A stretch of DNA of 52,813 nt from a virus. A program made the position numbers and the translations under genes. The notes below the pieces were generated by a model. That model had not been told where the DNA came from. It did not search any database and was given only the letters and a program-made list of their open reading frames with translations. Location: the IMG/VR virus record IMGVR_UViG_3300044613_003454, positions 1 to 52,813 of that record; one strand, given 5' to 3'. This document shows positions 21,887-30,834 of the stretch, piece after piece (position 1 is the first letter of the stretch; each line of letters begins with the position of its first letter).

Positions 21887-21971
21887 CGGGGAGTGGGTCC
21901 TTTCGCCCGACCGAGTGGCCATCCCCGAGGGCTGGTACCTGGTGCCCCCCAGCTTCGTGGGCAGGAAGTGA
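21735..21971 (+). CDS. Lipoprotein, candidate outer-membrane spanin
   Basis: A 78-residue protein with a lipoprotein signal: MWRWMPILTLIAFAVPAIAS then the lipobox M21-S-G-C24. The mature part (VYVLIDGEWVLSPDRVAIPEGW, LVPPSFVGRK) is short and resembles lipoproteins I recall from aquatic phage lysis cassettes. It is embedded in a different frame of the 21662-21886 gene. A lipid-anchored outer spanin would pair with the membrane coiled-coil protein at 21194 to fuse the two membranes. This implies a Gram-negative host. Confidence 0.65.
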   Translation: MWRWMPILTLIAFAVPAIASMSGCSRTVLVEEGSPIRTGPQVLTRVYVLIDGEWVLSPDRVAIPEGWYLVPPSFVGRK

Positions 21972-21978
21972 CCATGGC

Positions 21979-22521
21979 ATGGTCAACCGGAGCAAGGACG
22001 CCCGGGACCACATAGGGTTCCTCACCCTCTGGGCCACAGAGTCCCACCGCAAGAGGCGGTTCCCCATGTGGGACAGGGACGAGATCCTGTCGGAGGCCTA
22101 CATCCAGGCCCACCGCCTGCTGACCACGGTCTACGACCCCACGAAATCCACGGTGGTCACGTTCCTCAAGGGCTTCCTCTGGGGTGCCGTCCACTACAGC
22201 TACTGGACCTCGAACGGTTACCGGTTCACCGACGCCGGGCCCCGCTTGAAGATCGTGGTTACACACGATACACTTTGTGAAGAGGTGGCCGTCACCCTTC
22301 CCATCGACCCCCTCGATCTACCCCCACTGACCGAGGAGGAATGGACCATCATCAGGCTGCGCATGGACGGGTACACGATGACCCGCATCGCAGGTGTGCT
22401 AGGGCTGAAGTCCCCGCAGTCCGTGTACAACCGACTCGTGAAGATCAGGGACAAGTTCAACGGAGTAAACGATGCCACCAGAGACAGCACCAGTTCAGAT
22501 GCCCAAGGACCGGGGCCGTAG
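21979..22521 (+). CDS. Sigma-70-family-like transcription factor
   Basis: A 180-residue protein with a region 2-like part (DRDEILSEAYIQAHRLLTTVYDPTKSTVVTFLKGFLWGAVHYSYW, about residues 32-77) and a C-terminal region 4-like helix-turn-helix (LTEEEWTIIRLRMDGYTMTRIAGVLGLKSPQSVYNRLVKIRDKF). The spacing and the YDP--ST--TF motif suit small sigma factors. It could direct host RNA polymerase to late phage promoters. Region 2 is divergent, so an anti-sigma or regulator role is possible. It carries a CCCCCACTGA copy between its two domains (22321-22330) and overlaps the next gene by 50 bases. Confidence 0.75.
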   Translation: MVNRSKDARDHIGFLTLWATESHRKRRFPMWDRDEILSEAYIQAHRLLTTVYDPTKSTVVTFLKGFLWGAVHYSYWTSNGYRFTDAGPRLKIVVTHDTLCEEVAVTLPIDPLDLPPLTEEEWTIIRLRMDGYTMTRIAGVLGLKSPQSVYNRLVKIRDKFNGVNDATRDSTSSDAQGPGP

Positions 22522-23902
22522 CGCCCGCCAGTTCCTGGAGACCGAGGGTCTCGTGCCCCGGATCCCGCCCGTCCGATCGTCCGACTACAACCTCGCACTC
22601 ACCGACCCGTTCGCCTACTACCTCCGCCGCCGGCTCGGCCTGACCCAGGCCCTCTCCTACTCGGAGGCCCTCTCCCGCGGCTCCTACTTCCACACCCTGT
22701 TCGCACTGTACGACCGGGACGATCGCACCCAGATCTACCGCAGGATGTGCAAGGGAAGGCTCGACGAGATCAACGCGATCTGCCGTGACCTCCGCCTCTC
22801 CGAAGACACCCGCACCGTGTCCGTGCAGAACGAGCAGGTGGACCAGGCGTTCGCCACCGCCTGGTACTCGGCGTTCGAGAAGCTGCCCTGCATCCAGGGC
22901 AAGTCCGCCCTGCACCACCTGTCCTCCAACTACATCAAGCTGGGTGCCGAGGTCCGCCTCACGTGGGTGGACGAGCGGTTCCCCAAGACCCGCCAGGTGG
23001 CGCAGTTCGACCTGCTCCTCCTCGACCGCCGCACCCACAAGGTCTGGATCGTGGACGCGAAGACCACGTCGCTTCCCCCACTGATCCGCCTGGCCACGGT
23101 GAAGGAGGAGTTCCAGACGATGCACTACATGCACGCACTGGAGTGGTTCCTCGATCGCGGCCTGCTCCACAAGCAGTACGGTGACCGGCTGCCCAAGGAC
23201 GCGGAGCTCGGGGGCATGATGCACATGGCCGTGCTCAAGCCGTCGATCCAGTTCGGCATGGCCGACCGCGACTTCCACTGGGAGTCCGAGGGCAAGCGCA
23301 CCGGGATCGCCGGCCGCATCATGCGGTCTCCCGTCAACTTGCAGGACCAGGGTGAGTACGTCATCAAGTGGACCAAGAACCAGCCCAGCCCGGAGCCATG
23401 CTGCGGCACCCTTGACGAGTGCCTCCACGTGCTGCACGAGGTCACCGGAAAGAAGCCCGAGAAGGCGTACCAGGGCGAGCCCTCGATCGAGCGGTACATC
23501 GAGCGGTGCATGCGTTGGTACAAGGGCGAAGGTGAATACCTTGACAAGGCCCCGGATTTCCAGAACGACCCGCCTATCAACATTTCTTTCACGCATGCAA
23601 GCACGATGCTTGACAAGGATTGGCGGGCCGACTACCTTTCCCGTGTTGCCATGATCTACAACTTGGCAACCATCGAGGCGAACCCATGCAACTTCCACAA
23701 GAACATCGACGGGCTGCGGATGGGAGCGACGCTCCACCCGTTCAGTCCCTTCTACCTGACGGAGCCGAAGGAGTGGCCGGGCCTGGTGCAGAGCCAGCAG
23801 TTCCTGGTCGCACACCGCGACGCCGGCGATCTTCCCGAAACGCCGGAGCCGCACGAGTTCGACGGGATGATCGAGAGCCTAGACCCCGGGCTCCTCACGT
23901 GA
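22472..23902 (+). CDS. RecB/Cas4-like PD-(D/E)XK nuclease
   Basis: A 476-residue protein with the PD-(D/E)XK core: QFDLLLLDRRTHKVWIVDAKTTS near residues 178-200, with D180 and the D-A-K triad, and a downstream QTMHYMHALEWF helix (the usual Q---Y motif). The N-terminal GSYFHTLFALYD is the family's H-containing motif. Such enzymes are 5'-3' exonucleases that make ssDNA for recombination. ATG 22472 has CGGAG eight bases upstream. Together with the RecA-like ATPase and ssDNA-binding protein downstream it forms a recombination module. A CCCCCACTGA copy lies inside (23075-23084). Confidence 0.85.
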   Translation: MPPETAPVQMPKDRGRSARQFLETEGLVPRIPPVRSSDYNLALTDPFAYYLRRRLGLTQALSYSEALSRGSYFHTLFALYDRDDRTQIYRRMCKGRLDEINAICRDLRLSEDTRTVSVQNEQVDQAFATAWYSAFEKLPCIQGKSALHHLSSNYIKLGAEVRLTWVDERFPKTRQVAQFDLLLLDRRTHKVWIVDAKTTSLPPLIRLATVKEEFQTMHYMHALEWFLDRGLLHKQYGDRLPKDAELGGMMHMAVLKPSIQFGMADRDFHWESEGKRTGIAGRIMRSPVNLQDQGEYVIKWTKNQPSPEPCCGTLDECLHVLHEVTGKKPEKAYQGEPSIERYIERCMRWYKGEGEYLDKAPDFQNDPPINISFTHASTMLDKDWRADYLSRVAMIYNLATIEANPCNFHKNIDGLRMGATLHPFSPFYLTEPKEWPGLVQSQQFLVAHRDAGDLPETPEPHEFDGMIESLDPGLLT

Positions 23903-24255
23903 TGTTCGAGGGGGAGTACGTCACCCTCGTCATCAAGCCGAAGATCGACCTCATCCTTGAGGATGGCGTCGAGTCCATCGCAGACCTGACCGCCAAGTTC
24001 AACTCCACGTTCGACTGCAAGGTGTCCAAGTCACGGGTCACGCAGTGGCTCAAGGACATCGGGTACCGGGTAAGCCGCAAGGTCCAGATCGACAGGCCCG
24101 GCCGTTCACGCTCTCCGGCCGTAACCGAAGACGAGGACCTGCGGCGCCCGGCCCCGGTCGAGGAGTTCCGCACGCAGCACCAGCAGCAGTTCTTCAATTT
24201 CGCACCGCCCGCCGGCATGTTCACGAACGTGCCCATGCCCGGGTTCTCGGAGTAA
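23902..24255 (+). CDS. Helix-turn-helix protein (117 aa)
   Basis: A 117-residue protein with a putative DNA-binding half (ESIADLTAKFNSTFDCKVSKSRVTQWLKDIGYRV, about residues 22-56), then a basic and disordered tail ending Pro/Phe-rich (QQQFFNFAPPAGMFTNVPMPGFSE). The start overlaps the nuclease stop (TGATG). It could be a transcription regulator or recombination accessory. It is the second candidate for binding the dispersed CCCCCACTGA word. Confidence 0.7.
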   Translation: MFEGEYVTLVIKPKIDLILEDGVESIADLTAKFNSTFDCKVSKSRVTQWLKDIGYRVSRKVQIDRPGRSRSPAVTEDEDLRRPAPVEEFRTQHQQQFFNFAPPAGMFTNVPMPGFSE

Positions 24256-24258
24256 ACG

Positions 24259-25161
24259 ATGTCAGTCACCACGATCGCAGGCAAGCTGCCACAGCAGCGC
24301 TACGCCAACCTCGGCTTTACCGGGGTCCGCATGGTTCACCCGCCGGAGAAGCTCTTCGGCCTGATCTGCGGATTGCCTGGTGAAGGAAAGAGTCAGTTCA
24401 TCCACTCGCACCCGGACTCGTGGGTGTGCAACATGGATTGCACCTCCACGCTCGGGGACCCGAAGGCCACCGTCTGGCCGGGCATCAACCCCCAGGGCCA
24501 GCCCATTGACGTGGACGGGCAGCCCCTCGTGCTCACCTGGGAGGCCGTCACCGCCAAGGTCCAGCTCCTCTGCGACCTGGCGAAGTCCAACCAGCCCCGC
24601 CCCGCCACCGTGTTCTTCGATTCGCTCGGCACCTGGATCCCGCTCCTCAAGGACTACATCACCAGGGCCAACGACAAGAAGGACTGGCGTGACATGGACG
24701 GCCGGCGGTCGTGGGACCAGCTGTATGACATGGTCATCGACACCTGCCTCACCCTCCGTCGCTACGGCTACGGCGTGTACATCATCTGCCACGTGGTGAA
24801 CGCGAAGATCCCGCTCGGCGACGACAAGTACGTCTTCAAGCCGGAGCTCACGATCACCGACGGTTTCTACAAGCGTCTCTATCCCCTGTTCGAGCTGGTC
24901 GCAGCGATCTCCTCAGACTGGGTGACCGAGCAGCGGGAGATCGCCCAGCCTCCCATCGTCAGGGACGGGAAGACCGTCACCCTGAAGCCCAAGCTGGTCA
25001 CCGAGAAGCGGAAGCGGTATCTCTTCTCCGTGGATTCCGAGCAGCTCGCCGGCATCACGAAGCACCGCGTCAAGATGGCCGGGGAGTTCGAGCTCCCCGA
25101 GACCGACGGCTGGTTGGAGTTCACCCGCCGCTACCACGAGTCCAATTCGACCGGCGCGTAA
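24259..25161 (+). CDS. RecA-like/Sak4-type ATPase
   Basis: A 300-residue P-loop ATPase. Walker A is GLPGEGKS at residues 38-45. Walker B is ATVFFDSL near residue 118. A later conserved stretch, GYGVYIICHVVNAKI, follows with the spacing of RecA-fold AAA_24/Sak4 proteins. These drive single-strand annealing or strand exchange. It stands between an exonuclease and an ssDNA-binding candidate, the usual phage recombination set. Starts four bases after the HTH stop. Confidence 0.85.
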   Translation: MSVTTIAGKLPQQRYANLGFTGVRMVHPPEKLFGLICGLPGEGKSQFIHSHPDSWVCNMDCTSTLGDPKATVWPGINPQGQPIDVDGQPLVLTWEAVTAKVQLLCDLAKSNQPRPATVFFDSLGTWIPLLKDYITRANDKKDWRDMDGRRSWDQLYDMVIDTCLTLRRYGYGVYIICHVVNAKIPLGDDKYVFKPELTITDGFYKRLYPLFELVAAISSDWVTEQREIAQPPIVRDGKTVTLKPKLVTEKRKRYLFSVDSEQLAGITKHRVKMAGEFELPETDGWLEFTRRYHESNSTGA

Positions 25162-25200
25162 CGCCGGTACATTCACCCCTTTCTCCCAGGAGAAGTCAGC

Positions 25201-25764
25201 ATGTCCAGCAAGATCAGTGCGATGTTCGCGGCCCAGAAGCAGGCGTTCGGTGACGCCAACCCCGACACCGGCGTCGGCGGTCTCGGCGAGTGGCCCACCG
25301 AAGGCGAGCACGACTGCTACGTCCTCGGCCTTGAGATCAACGAGAAGGCCACCTACCGGTTCAGCACCGACCAGGGCCAGCAGGTCGAGCTGCCGGCCAC
25401 CGAGTTCCGGTTCCGGTACCAGCTCCTCAACGACGAGACCAACCCCGACAACCCCCTCGTGTGGGGCGGGGCGCCCTTCACCTTCCCGGACAACGCCGGG
25501 GCCGTCACCGCGGAGGGCCGTCGCACCGGCCTCCAGATCGAGCGGAACCGTTTCTGCGGTCACCTCTCGACCCTGCTTGGAACCAAGGTGGGAACGGCTG
25601 ATGGTCTCGACATCGCCACCGCCATCGGCAAGGTGTCCTCCATCCTCGGCTCGGACAAGCAGGTTGTCTGCACGGTCCGTTGCCAGTACCGTAAGGGCAA
25701 GGGCAACGCGGCGAGCAAGGTCTACAAGACCGAGTTCCTGAACAAGCTCCTGTCCGAAGCCTGA
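25201..25764 (+). CDS. DUF669-like ssDNA-binding candidate
   Basis: A 187-residue protein following the RecA-like gene, with AGGAG eight bases before ATG 25201. The body has beta-rich segments (HDCYVLGLEINEKATYRFSTD, EFRFRYQLLND) and ends KVYKTEFLNKLLSEA. It resembles DUF669-type proteins found after Sak4-type recombinases, recalled not searched. It probably coats ssDNA during recombination. It lacks the acidic tail seen in the SSB-like protein at 11234, so the two may divide the work. Confidence 0.65.
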   Translation: MSSKISAMFAAQKQAFGDANPDTGVGGLGEWPTEGEHDCYVLGLEINEKATYRFSTDQGQQVELPATEFRFRYQLLNDETNPDNPLVWGGAPFTFPDNAGAVTAEGRRTGLQIERNRFCGHLSTLLGTKVGTADGLDIATAIGKVSSILGSDKQVVCTVRCQYRKGKGNAASKVYKTEFLNKLLSEA

Positions 25765-25779
25765 ACCAGACCCCCACTG

Positions 25780-25820
25780 ATCGAGGGGGAGGGGCCCACA
25801 AGCTCCTCCCCCTCCTCGAT
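25780..25820 (+). terminator. Bulged hairpin at end of recombination operon
   Basis: ATCGA-GGGGGAGG pairs with CCTCCCCC-(TCC)-TCGAT, a 13-pair stem with a three-base bulge and a loop of 12. A TAGTACA follows, so there is no good T-run. It starts directly after a CCCCCACTGA copy (25771-25780). Confidence 0.65.
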
Positions 25821-25849
25821 TAGTACACTTCTCCAGCAGGGGGTCGCGA

Positions 25850-26452
25850 GTGCAGCCACGCCCACCTTTCTCAGGGAACGGCCCACAGCTGTCAATGGCC
25901 GCAAGCGTGGTGTTGGATCGGGAAACTGAGCTCGTGACCCCCTACCTGGAACACCCTTCCACGTGCCGGCTGGTCGATCAAGTCGCCACTCCCCGTCCGT
26001 GGAAGATGCCCGTGCCGCTCAGGGCGAGGCACTTCGGATTTCGGGACTTGGGAATCCACTCCCCAAGCCCCGGCCCCTCCAAGTCCGAAGCCCTCGCCCT
26101 GGCGGTGCGTGGCTTCCCGTCCATCCTGACCTACCCAGGGTCCCGGCATTGGCTCGTCCTTACGGTGTCCATGCCGGGCGGTGAGACCCCCACTGATTCC
26201 TTTGCCGGCGAGCCACCTCACTCCAGGGTGGACGGCGATGGCTGCAAGGGATCGCTGATCGCGTCCTCCAAGGGACAGGTCTACATGGGGTACATCGACC
26301 TCGGCCGGGGTACCCTGTCTGCAATGGCGTCCAGGGTCCTGGCTCTTGAGCCGGAGTCCAGGATCCTGGAACGCCTGCTGCCCCGCTACACCGCCGGTGC
26401 CGTCCGCTGGTTCCCCCGCCTGGGGGCCATCCAGTTCTGGTCCGCGATCTAG
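25850..26452 (+). CDS. Hypothetical protein (200 aa), last gene of the early block
   Basis: A 200-residue protein of unknown function, started by GTG 25850 (AGGGGGT seven to ten bases upstream); ATG 25895 is possible. It has no recognisable domain. Residues RHWLVLTVSMPGGE and GQVYMGYIDLGRGTLSAMASRVL look folded. A CCCCCACTGA copy is inside (26187-26196). Its TAG stop shares the palindrome CTAG with the stop of the opposing minus-strand gene. It stands alone after a hairpin, so it may have its own promoter in the AT-richer 25818-25832. Confidence 0.6.
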   Translation: MQPRPPFSGNGPQLSMAASVVLDRETELVTPYLEHPSTCRLVDQVATPRPWKMPVPLRARHFGFRDLGIHSPSPGPSKSEALALAVRGFPSILTYPGSRHWLVLTVSMPGGETPTDSFAGEPPHSRVDGDGCKGSLIASSKGQVYMGYIDLGRGTLSAMASRVLALEPESRILERLLPRYTAGAVRWFPRLGAIQFWSAI

Positions 26453-29400
26453 AACCCCTTGAACGCCTCGAAGGCCTGGCCGGTCTCCTGCTGGATGACC
26501 TGCTGCTGCTCCGCCGTCATGGGGGGCACCTCGATACGCCTCGCCTGGGCCCGCTGGCGGGCCGTATCCGCGGCCGTGATCGCGGAGGCCTCGATGCCTA
26601 GGTTCTCCGCCCGGCCGGCTGCCATCTGCTGGAACTGGCCCCTGAGCTCAGGCGGCATGCGGTCGAGGATCCGCTCGCTGCGGCTGACCGTCCGGTTCTG
26701 CATGGCCGAGTCGAGCTGGTCCTTGCTGATGGTCAGCTCCATCCCGTACCGCCGCTTGAACTCCGCCTTCACCGCCTGCATCTTGGGGATCTCGTTGTTG
26801 AGCAGGGCCTGAATCGCCTTCCGGCGGTACTCCAGGATCTGGTCCCGGTTCTTGATGAGGAACCCGTCGAAGTCCGCCGCACCCTTGAACTGCCCCATGT
26901 CCACCCCCAGCACCTTGGCATAGATCATGCCCGGGCTCTGGTAGTCGATGAGCGTCCCGTCCCCCTTGAAGACCGCGACGTTCCCCTCGGGGGTCCGCTG
27001 GTTCGGGTCGATGTAGGTCTTCTGCAACGAGCCCGGCAGCCCGAACAGGGGGGAGTTCGGCATGTCCGGCACCAGCCCGATCGCCCGGCTGAGGGCCACG
27101 CCACCCGGCACCAGGCGGGGGATGTTGTTCTGGAGCAGGTCCCGCTGCCCGGGATCCAGGGCACCCCTCACGATGTTCATCGGGATGTCGATCACCGGGG
27201 GCACCGGGATGTACTCGTTGCCGTCCTGGAAGAACCGCTCCCCGCCGAACACCTGCCCGAGGCTGGCCCCGTACAACCCGGGGCTCAGGTCCACCCCGAA
27301 GGTGTTCTTGCCCACCTCGTAGAAGATCGCGCTGATGCCCATGCCCCGGATCAGATCCTGGGTCACGCCCTTCATCAGGCCCCGCTCCCCCATCCGGGCC
27401 GACTCGTACGTCAGGCTGGTGAGTGACCGGGTGGGGAAGCTGAGGAACTGACGCATCAGCGGGTTGTTCCCGAGCCGGCCGAACGGGCCCTCACCCTGGA
27501 ACGCCATCGCCGTGTTCAGCGTGTTGCCGCCGAACTGGGTGGACCCGACGAACTCGTCCACGTCCCGCAGCATCCGGTAGTAGTCGGCCGTCCCCCTCGT
27601 GATGTTGCGGCCGGCCGACTTGTACGCATTCTCCACCGTGTGTGCCGCCACGCTGCGGTTCAGCCACTCCGCCTTCTCGAAGAGCTTCATCGGGTAGTCG
27701 TACAGGTACGACTCCTTCCGGCCCACCCCCGTCAGCAGGTCGCTCTTGTACGAGATGGTGTCGAGCGTCGAGAATGTGTCCCGCCCGATCTGGATCAGGT
27801 TCTCCCCATCCACGTTCGCATACTTGAAGTGCTTGCGGATCAGCGCGGTGTGATCCTCGTCGGTCAACGCCTTGAACCCGTACTTCCCCACCCGCTCCGT
27901 GATGTACCCGCCCAGCTCCTTGAACGCGGTGGTGTACGCCTTGAGCACGTTGCCCAGCCCGCCGTAGTTGGCGGCCAGCAGCAGCGGCTGCATCATGTTC
28001 ATCGTCACCGACGCCAGGTTGATGCCGAGGTGCGTGACGTAGAAGTACCGGGCCAACTCCCCGCTCATGCTCTTGGCCTGGCCGAACGTCAGCTCCGCGT
28101 TCGCCACCTCATCGAGCTTTCGGTACAGCCCTGACCCCCAGCTGCCCGAGTCCCGCATCGCCTTGCCCATCCCCGAGTCCAGCATCCCCCTGATCCCCTG
28201 CTTCCCCTTGATCAGGGCCATGTGCGTCGCCGCATGCTCGATCTTCTGGAAGCCGGCCGACTGGCGGAGGATCACCTCCAACGCCTCCTTCGCGTACCTG
28301 TCCTGCAACAGGTAGTGCTCCTCCTGGAAGAACCTCGCAAGACTCTTGCCCCCACGGAACAGATCGCTCCTCTTCATCTCTTTCGCGATCGTCGCCGCCT
28401 TCTCGGGGTTCACGAGGCTGCGGGTGTCCGCGATCGCCTGCTGCAACTTGGGCAGGTCATCGAGGGTCTGCACGTACAGGGCATGCGTGATCCCCGTGTC
28501 CCGGAAGTACCGGCTCCACGACTCCTGCTGGTTCATCCTGTAGGTGCGGGCCACCCCGCCCCGGTCGAGCACCTCCCGGATCCTCTTCTGCGTGTTGGCC
28601 AGCACCTCGTGCCCACGCTCGGTGCCGCCGAACATCCGGAACATCTCCTCCATGTCGTCGGGATCCCAGATCCCGTTCACGCTCTCCCTGCTCAGCACGG
28701 ACCCGCTGGCCACCAGTGACCGCGACCGCCGCTGTTCCATGATGTCGGAGATCGACCGCGTCCCCTTCATGTCGATCACGTTCCTCGGCATGTAGTGCTC
28801 GGGGAACCCCTCGATCATCTTCCGCACCTTGCCGAGCACGTCCTCGGGATCAATGGTCCCGTCCGCGATCAGCTTGGCGGTCTCCGGGTCGATGAGCATG
28901 CTCATCAATCCCTCGCCCGTCCCCTTGAATGCACCGTCCTTCTGGAACCCGAACTTCGCACCCTCCAACGCCCTCAGCAGCTTCTGCTCGTCCGCCACGA
29001 ACCGCCCCTGTGCGGCGCTCTTGGCCTCGTTGCCGAACAGCCGCATCTTCCGCCGCTTCTCCGCCCCCCGATACGCATCCCGCAGCTCCGTCAACCCCAT
29101 CCTCTCGATCACCGCATCCGTGTCCGACGCCACCAGCCGATCGCTGACCCGCTCCTCCAGGTCAAACAAAAGCTTCCCCTCATCCGTCTTCTTGCTGCGA
29201 AGCACGAGGTCCTTGACCTCCCGGTCGAACCCCCGGAGGTTGGCCTCCAACGCAAAGCTGATCTCCTTCGCCTTCGCCTTCTTCACCGGATCCGAGATCC
29301 GCTCGAAGTTCAGGGTGTCCAGACCGTGCCGCTCCAGCACCCGCTTGAGCGGAGCGGCCACCGTTCCCATCATCTCCCGTTCCAGCTCATCCACGCTCTT

Positions 29401-29832
29401 GGTGAACGCCTGAACCGCCGGCGTCAGCGCCGACCCACGGAACATCTGCTGCGGCGCGAGCATCCCCAGGGCCGCGTGCATTCCCCCCTGCTCCTTCACC
29501 AGCGGACTGAACCTCTCCCCCAGGTCGAAGATCGCCTTGCCCGTCCGGCCCAGCATCTGCCCCCCGACCGGGCTCGTGACCGCCATCAGCAGCACGAACG
29601 GGTTGGTCGCGATGTCCACCACCGCATCGGTCACGGGGTTCCGCCCGATGTGGTCCTTGAGCCGGTCCGTGAACGAATCCCGCTCGATGGGGCTGATCGA
29701 GTCCGAACTCGCCAACGTCTGCAACGCACCCCTCAGCGTGAACTCGTTGTCGAGCGCCTGCGTCAGGAGGATCTGCGGCTTGTCGTAGCTGGCGATCTGC
29801 TCGAACGGCAGCGCCATCGGTACCTGGCTCAT
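26449..29832 (-). CDS. Very large internal/ejection protein (1127 aa)
   Basis: An 1127-residue, mostly helical protein, last gene of the late block. Its length and final position recall the large internal virion protein of T7-like phages (gp16-like, about 1300 residues), which is injected into the host. I see no transglycosylase motif at the N-terminus. A hydrophobic segment lies near residues 70-90 (IATNPFVLLMAVTSPVGGQML). The C-terminal part is Gln/Arg-rich (QQQVIQQETGQ). It is separated from the upstream genes by a minus-strand terminator, so it may need its own promoter or read-through. No orthology was tested. Confidence 0.75.
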   Translation of the reverse strand: MSQVPMALPFEQIASYDKPQILLTQALDNEFTLRGALQTLASSDSISPIERDSFTDRLKDHIGRNPVTDAVVDIATNPFVLLMAVTSPVGGQMLGRTGKAIFDLGERFSPLVKEQGGMHAALGMLAPQQMFRGSALTPAVQAFTKSVDELEREMMGTVAAPLKRVLERHGLDTLNFERISDPVKKAKAKEISFALEANLRGFDREVKDLVLRSKKTDEGKLLFDLEERVSDRLVASDTDAVIERMGLTELRDAYRGAEKRRKMRLFGNEAKSAAQGRFVADEQKLLRALEGAKFGFQKDGAFKGTGEGLMSMLIDPETAKLIADGTIDPEDVLGKVRKMIEGFPEHYMPRNVIDMKGTRSISDIMEQRRSRSLVASGSVLSRESVNGIWDPDDMEEMFRMFGGTERGHEVLANTQKRIREVLDRGGVARTYRMNQQESWSRYFRDTGITHALYVQTLDDLPKLQQAIADTRSLVNPEKAATIAKEMKRSDLFRGGKSLARFFQEEHYLLQDRYAKEALEVILRQSAGFQKIEHAATHMALIKGKQGIRGMLDSGMGKAMRDSGSWGSGLYRKLDEVANAELTFGQAKSMSGELARYFYVTHLGINLASVTMNMMQPLLLAANYGGLGNVLKAYTTAFKELGGYITERVGKYGFKALTDEDHTALIRKHFKYANVDGENLIQIGRDTFSTLDTISYKSDLLTGVGRKESYLYDYPMKLFEKAEWLNRSVAAHTVENAYKSAGRNITRGTADYYRMLRDVDEFVGSTQFGGNTLNTAMAFQGEGPFGRLGNNPLMRQFLSFPTRSLTSLTYESARMGERGLMKGVTQDLIRGMGISAIFYEVGKNTFGVDLSPGLYGASLGQVFGGERFFQDGNEYIPVPPVIDIPMNIVRGALDPGQRDLLQNNIPRLVPGGVALSRAIGLVPDMPNSPLFGLPGSLQKTYIDPNQRTPEGNVAVFKGDGTLIDYQSPGMIYAKVLGVDMGQFKGAADFDGFLIKNRDQILEYRRKAIQALLNNEIPKMQAVKAEFKRRYGMELTISKDQLDSAMQNRTVSRSERILDRMPPELRGQFQQMAAGRAENLGIEASAITAADTARQRAQARRIEVPPMTAEQQQVIQQETGQAFEAFKGF

Positions 29833-29846
29833 GCTTTGAGTATCCC

Positions 29847-29881
29847 AAAGAAAGAGGGAGCCCCCTTACGGAAGCCCCCTC
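29847..29881 (-). terminator. Intrinsic terminator (minus strand)
   Basis: On the minus strand GAGGGGGC pairs with GCTCCCTC (eight pairs, one G-U) and is followed by TTTCTTT. It lies after the 150-aa gene and before the 1127-aa gene. Confidence 0.75.
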
Positions 29882-29908
29882 CGGGGAGTAAAGATGCCTG
29901 CGGGAAGG

Positions 29909-30361
29909 TCAGACCTGGCTTCGCCACCTGATCTGGATCGCACACGTGTCGATGCCCGCGAGAACCGAGCCAAACGCGGCCCACAGGGTGGAGCCCGCCG
30001 GAACAAGGTTCTCGGTCGGAACCAACTGAGAGTTGTCCACGAACCGCCACGCACTCGTGCCGGTCTGTACCCGGAGGGGGTACGTGCCAGCCAAGGCAAC
30101 GCTGAGTTCATCGGTCATCACCGTGGTGGTGCCCGTGCCGGCGTACACCGGAAGAGCGGCATCGCTGACCCGCACGATCTTGAGCAGCTCGTCAGCCGTA
30201 GGGGCATCTCCGACGTAGACCATCACCGAATCCACGAGGATGTCCCGATCGGCGTGCAGCAGCCAGAAGTACTGGCCGGTGGATGCCTTGTCGATGACGA
30301 CCGTGGTGATCTGAAAGTCGGACGGGTAATACTTGGGTTCAAGCGGAATCTGGCCGGCCAT
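29909..30361 (-). CDS. Beta-rich hypothetical protein (150 aa)
   Basis: A 150-residue beta-rich protein (DFQITTVVIDKASTGQYFWLL, DILVDSVMVYVGD, PAGSTLWAAFGSVLAG) of the type seen in capsid decoration or tail accessory proteins. Starts eight bases after the previous stop (30370). It is the last gene before the terminator, which could raise its dose relative to the 1127-aa protein. No family is recognised. Confidence 0.75.
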   Translation of the reverse strand: MAGQIPLEPKYYPSDFQITTVVIDKASTGQYFWLLHADRDILVDSVMVYVGDAPTADELLKIVRVSDAALPVYAGTGTTTVMTDELSVALAGTYPLRVQTGTSAWRFVDNSQLVPTENLVPAGSTLWAAFGSVLAGIDTCAIQIRWRSQV

Positions 30362-30369
30362 GGTTCACC

Positions 30370-30834
30370 TCAGAAGGAGTCAACGAGTGCGTTGATGGTA
30401 TCAGGAGAATCGGGGGCTCCGCGGGGGTTTCCAAACCCGCCGGTCGCCATCTGGTAAGCCACGCTCTCCAGGAAATCGCTGCTCTTGCCACCCCCAATGA
30501 CGACCGCCCCCTGCGGCAGGGCCCGCCCGATCAGGAGCTGGTTGTACAGCTGGGGATTCACAGCCGCCAGCCGCATCATGTTCTGGGACATGGCCTCCTG
30601 GAGCCGGCGGGCCTTCATCGCCTGGGCGGCCTCGTGCCTCCGCCTCCGGATCTCCTCGCCAATCATCTTGTCGGTGCCGCCAAGACTCGACTTGCCCGCC
30701 GCAATCAGGTTCTGCCCGATGCCCCCCAGGAACATGGTCGTGGGTACACCTACCCCCAACGCCAGCGTGGGGGACGTGAAGTCCAACCCAATGTCCTTGA
30801 GTCCCTTGAATGCCTTTGCCGCAAGCCTGGTCAT
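30370..30834 (-). CDS. Small virion-type protein with hydrophobic stretch (154 aa)
   Basis: A 154-residue protein with a hydrophobic, glycine-rich segment near the N-terminus (SPTLALGVGVPTTMFLGGIGQNLIAAG) and a basic helix (EEIRRRRHEAAQAMKARRLQEAMSQNMM). The layout suits a membrane-interacting internal protein. Coupled to the upstream gene by ATGA. Function inferred from place only. Confidence 0.7.
   Translation of the reverse strand: MTRLAAKAFKGLKDIGLDFTSPTLALGVGVPTTMFLGGIGQNLIAAGKSSLGGTDKMIGEEIRRRRHEAAQAMKARRLQEAMSQNMMRLAAVNPQLYNQLLIGRALPQGAVVIGGGKSSDFLESVAYQMATGGFGNPRGAPDSPDTINALVDSF

Noticed and set aside
25892-26221. 109-aa minus-strand frame opposite the last early gene
   Set aside because: It would lie downstream of the late block with no ribosome site, and the plus frame has better composition and the shared CTAG stop.
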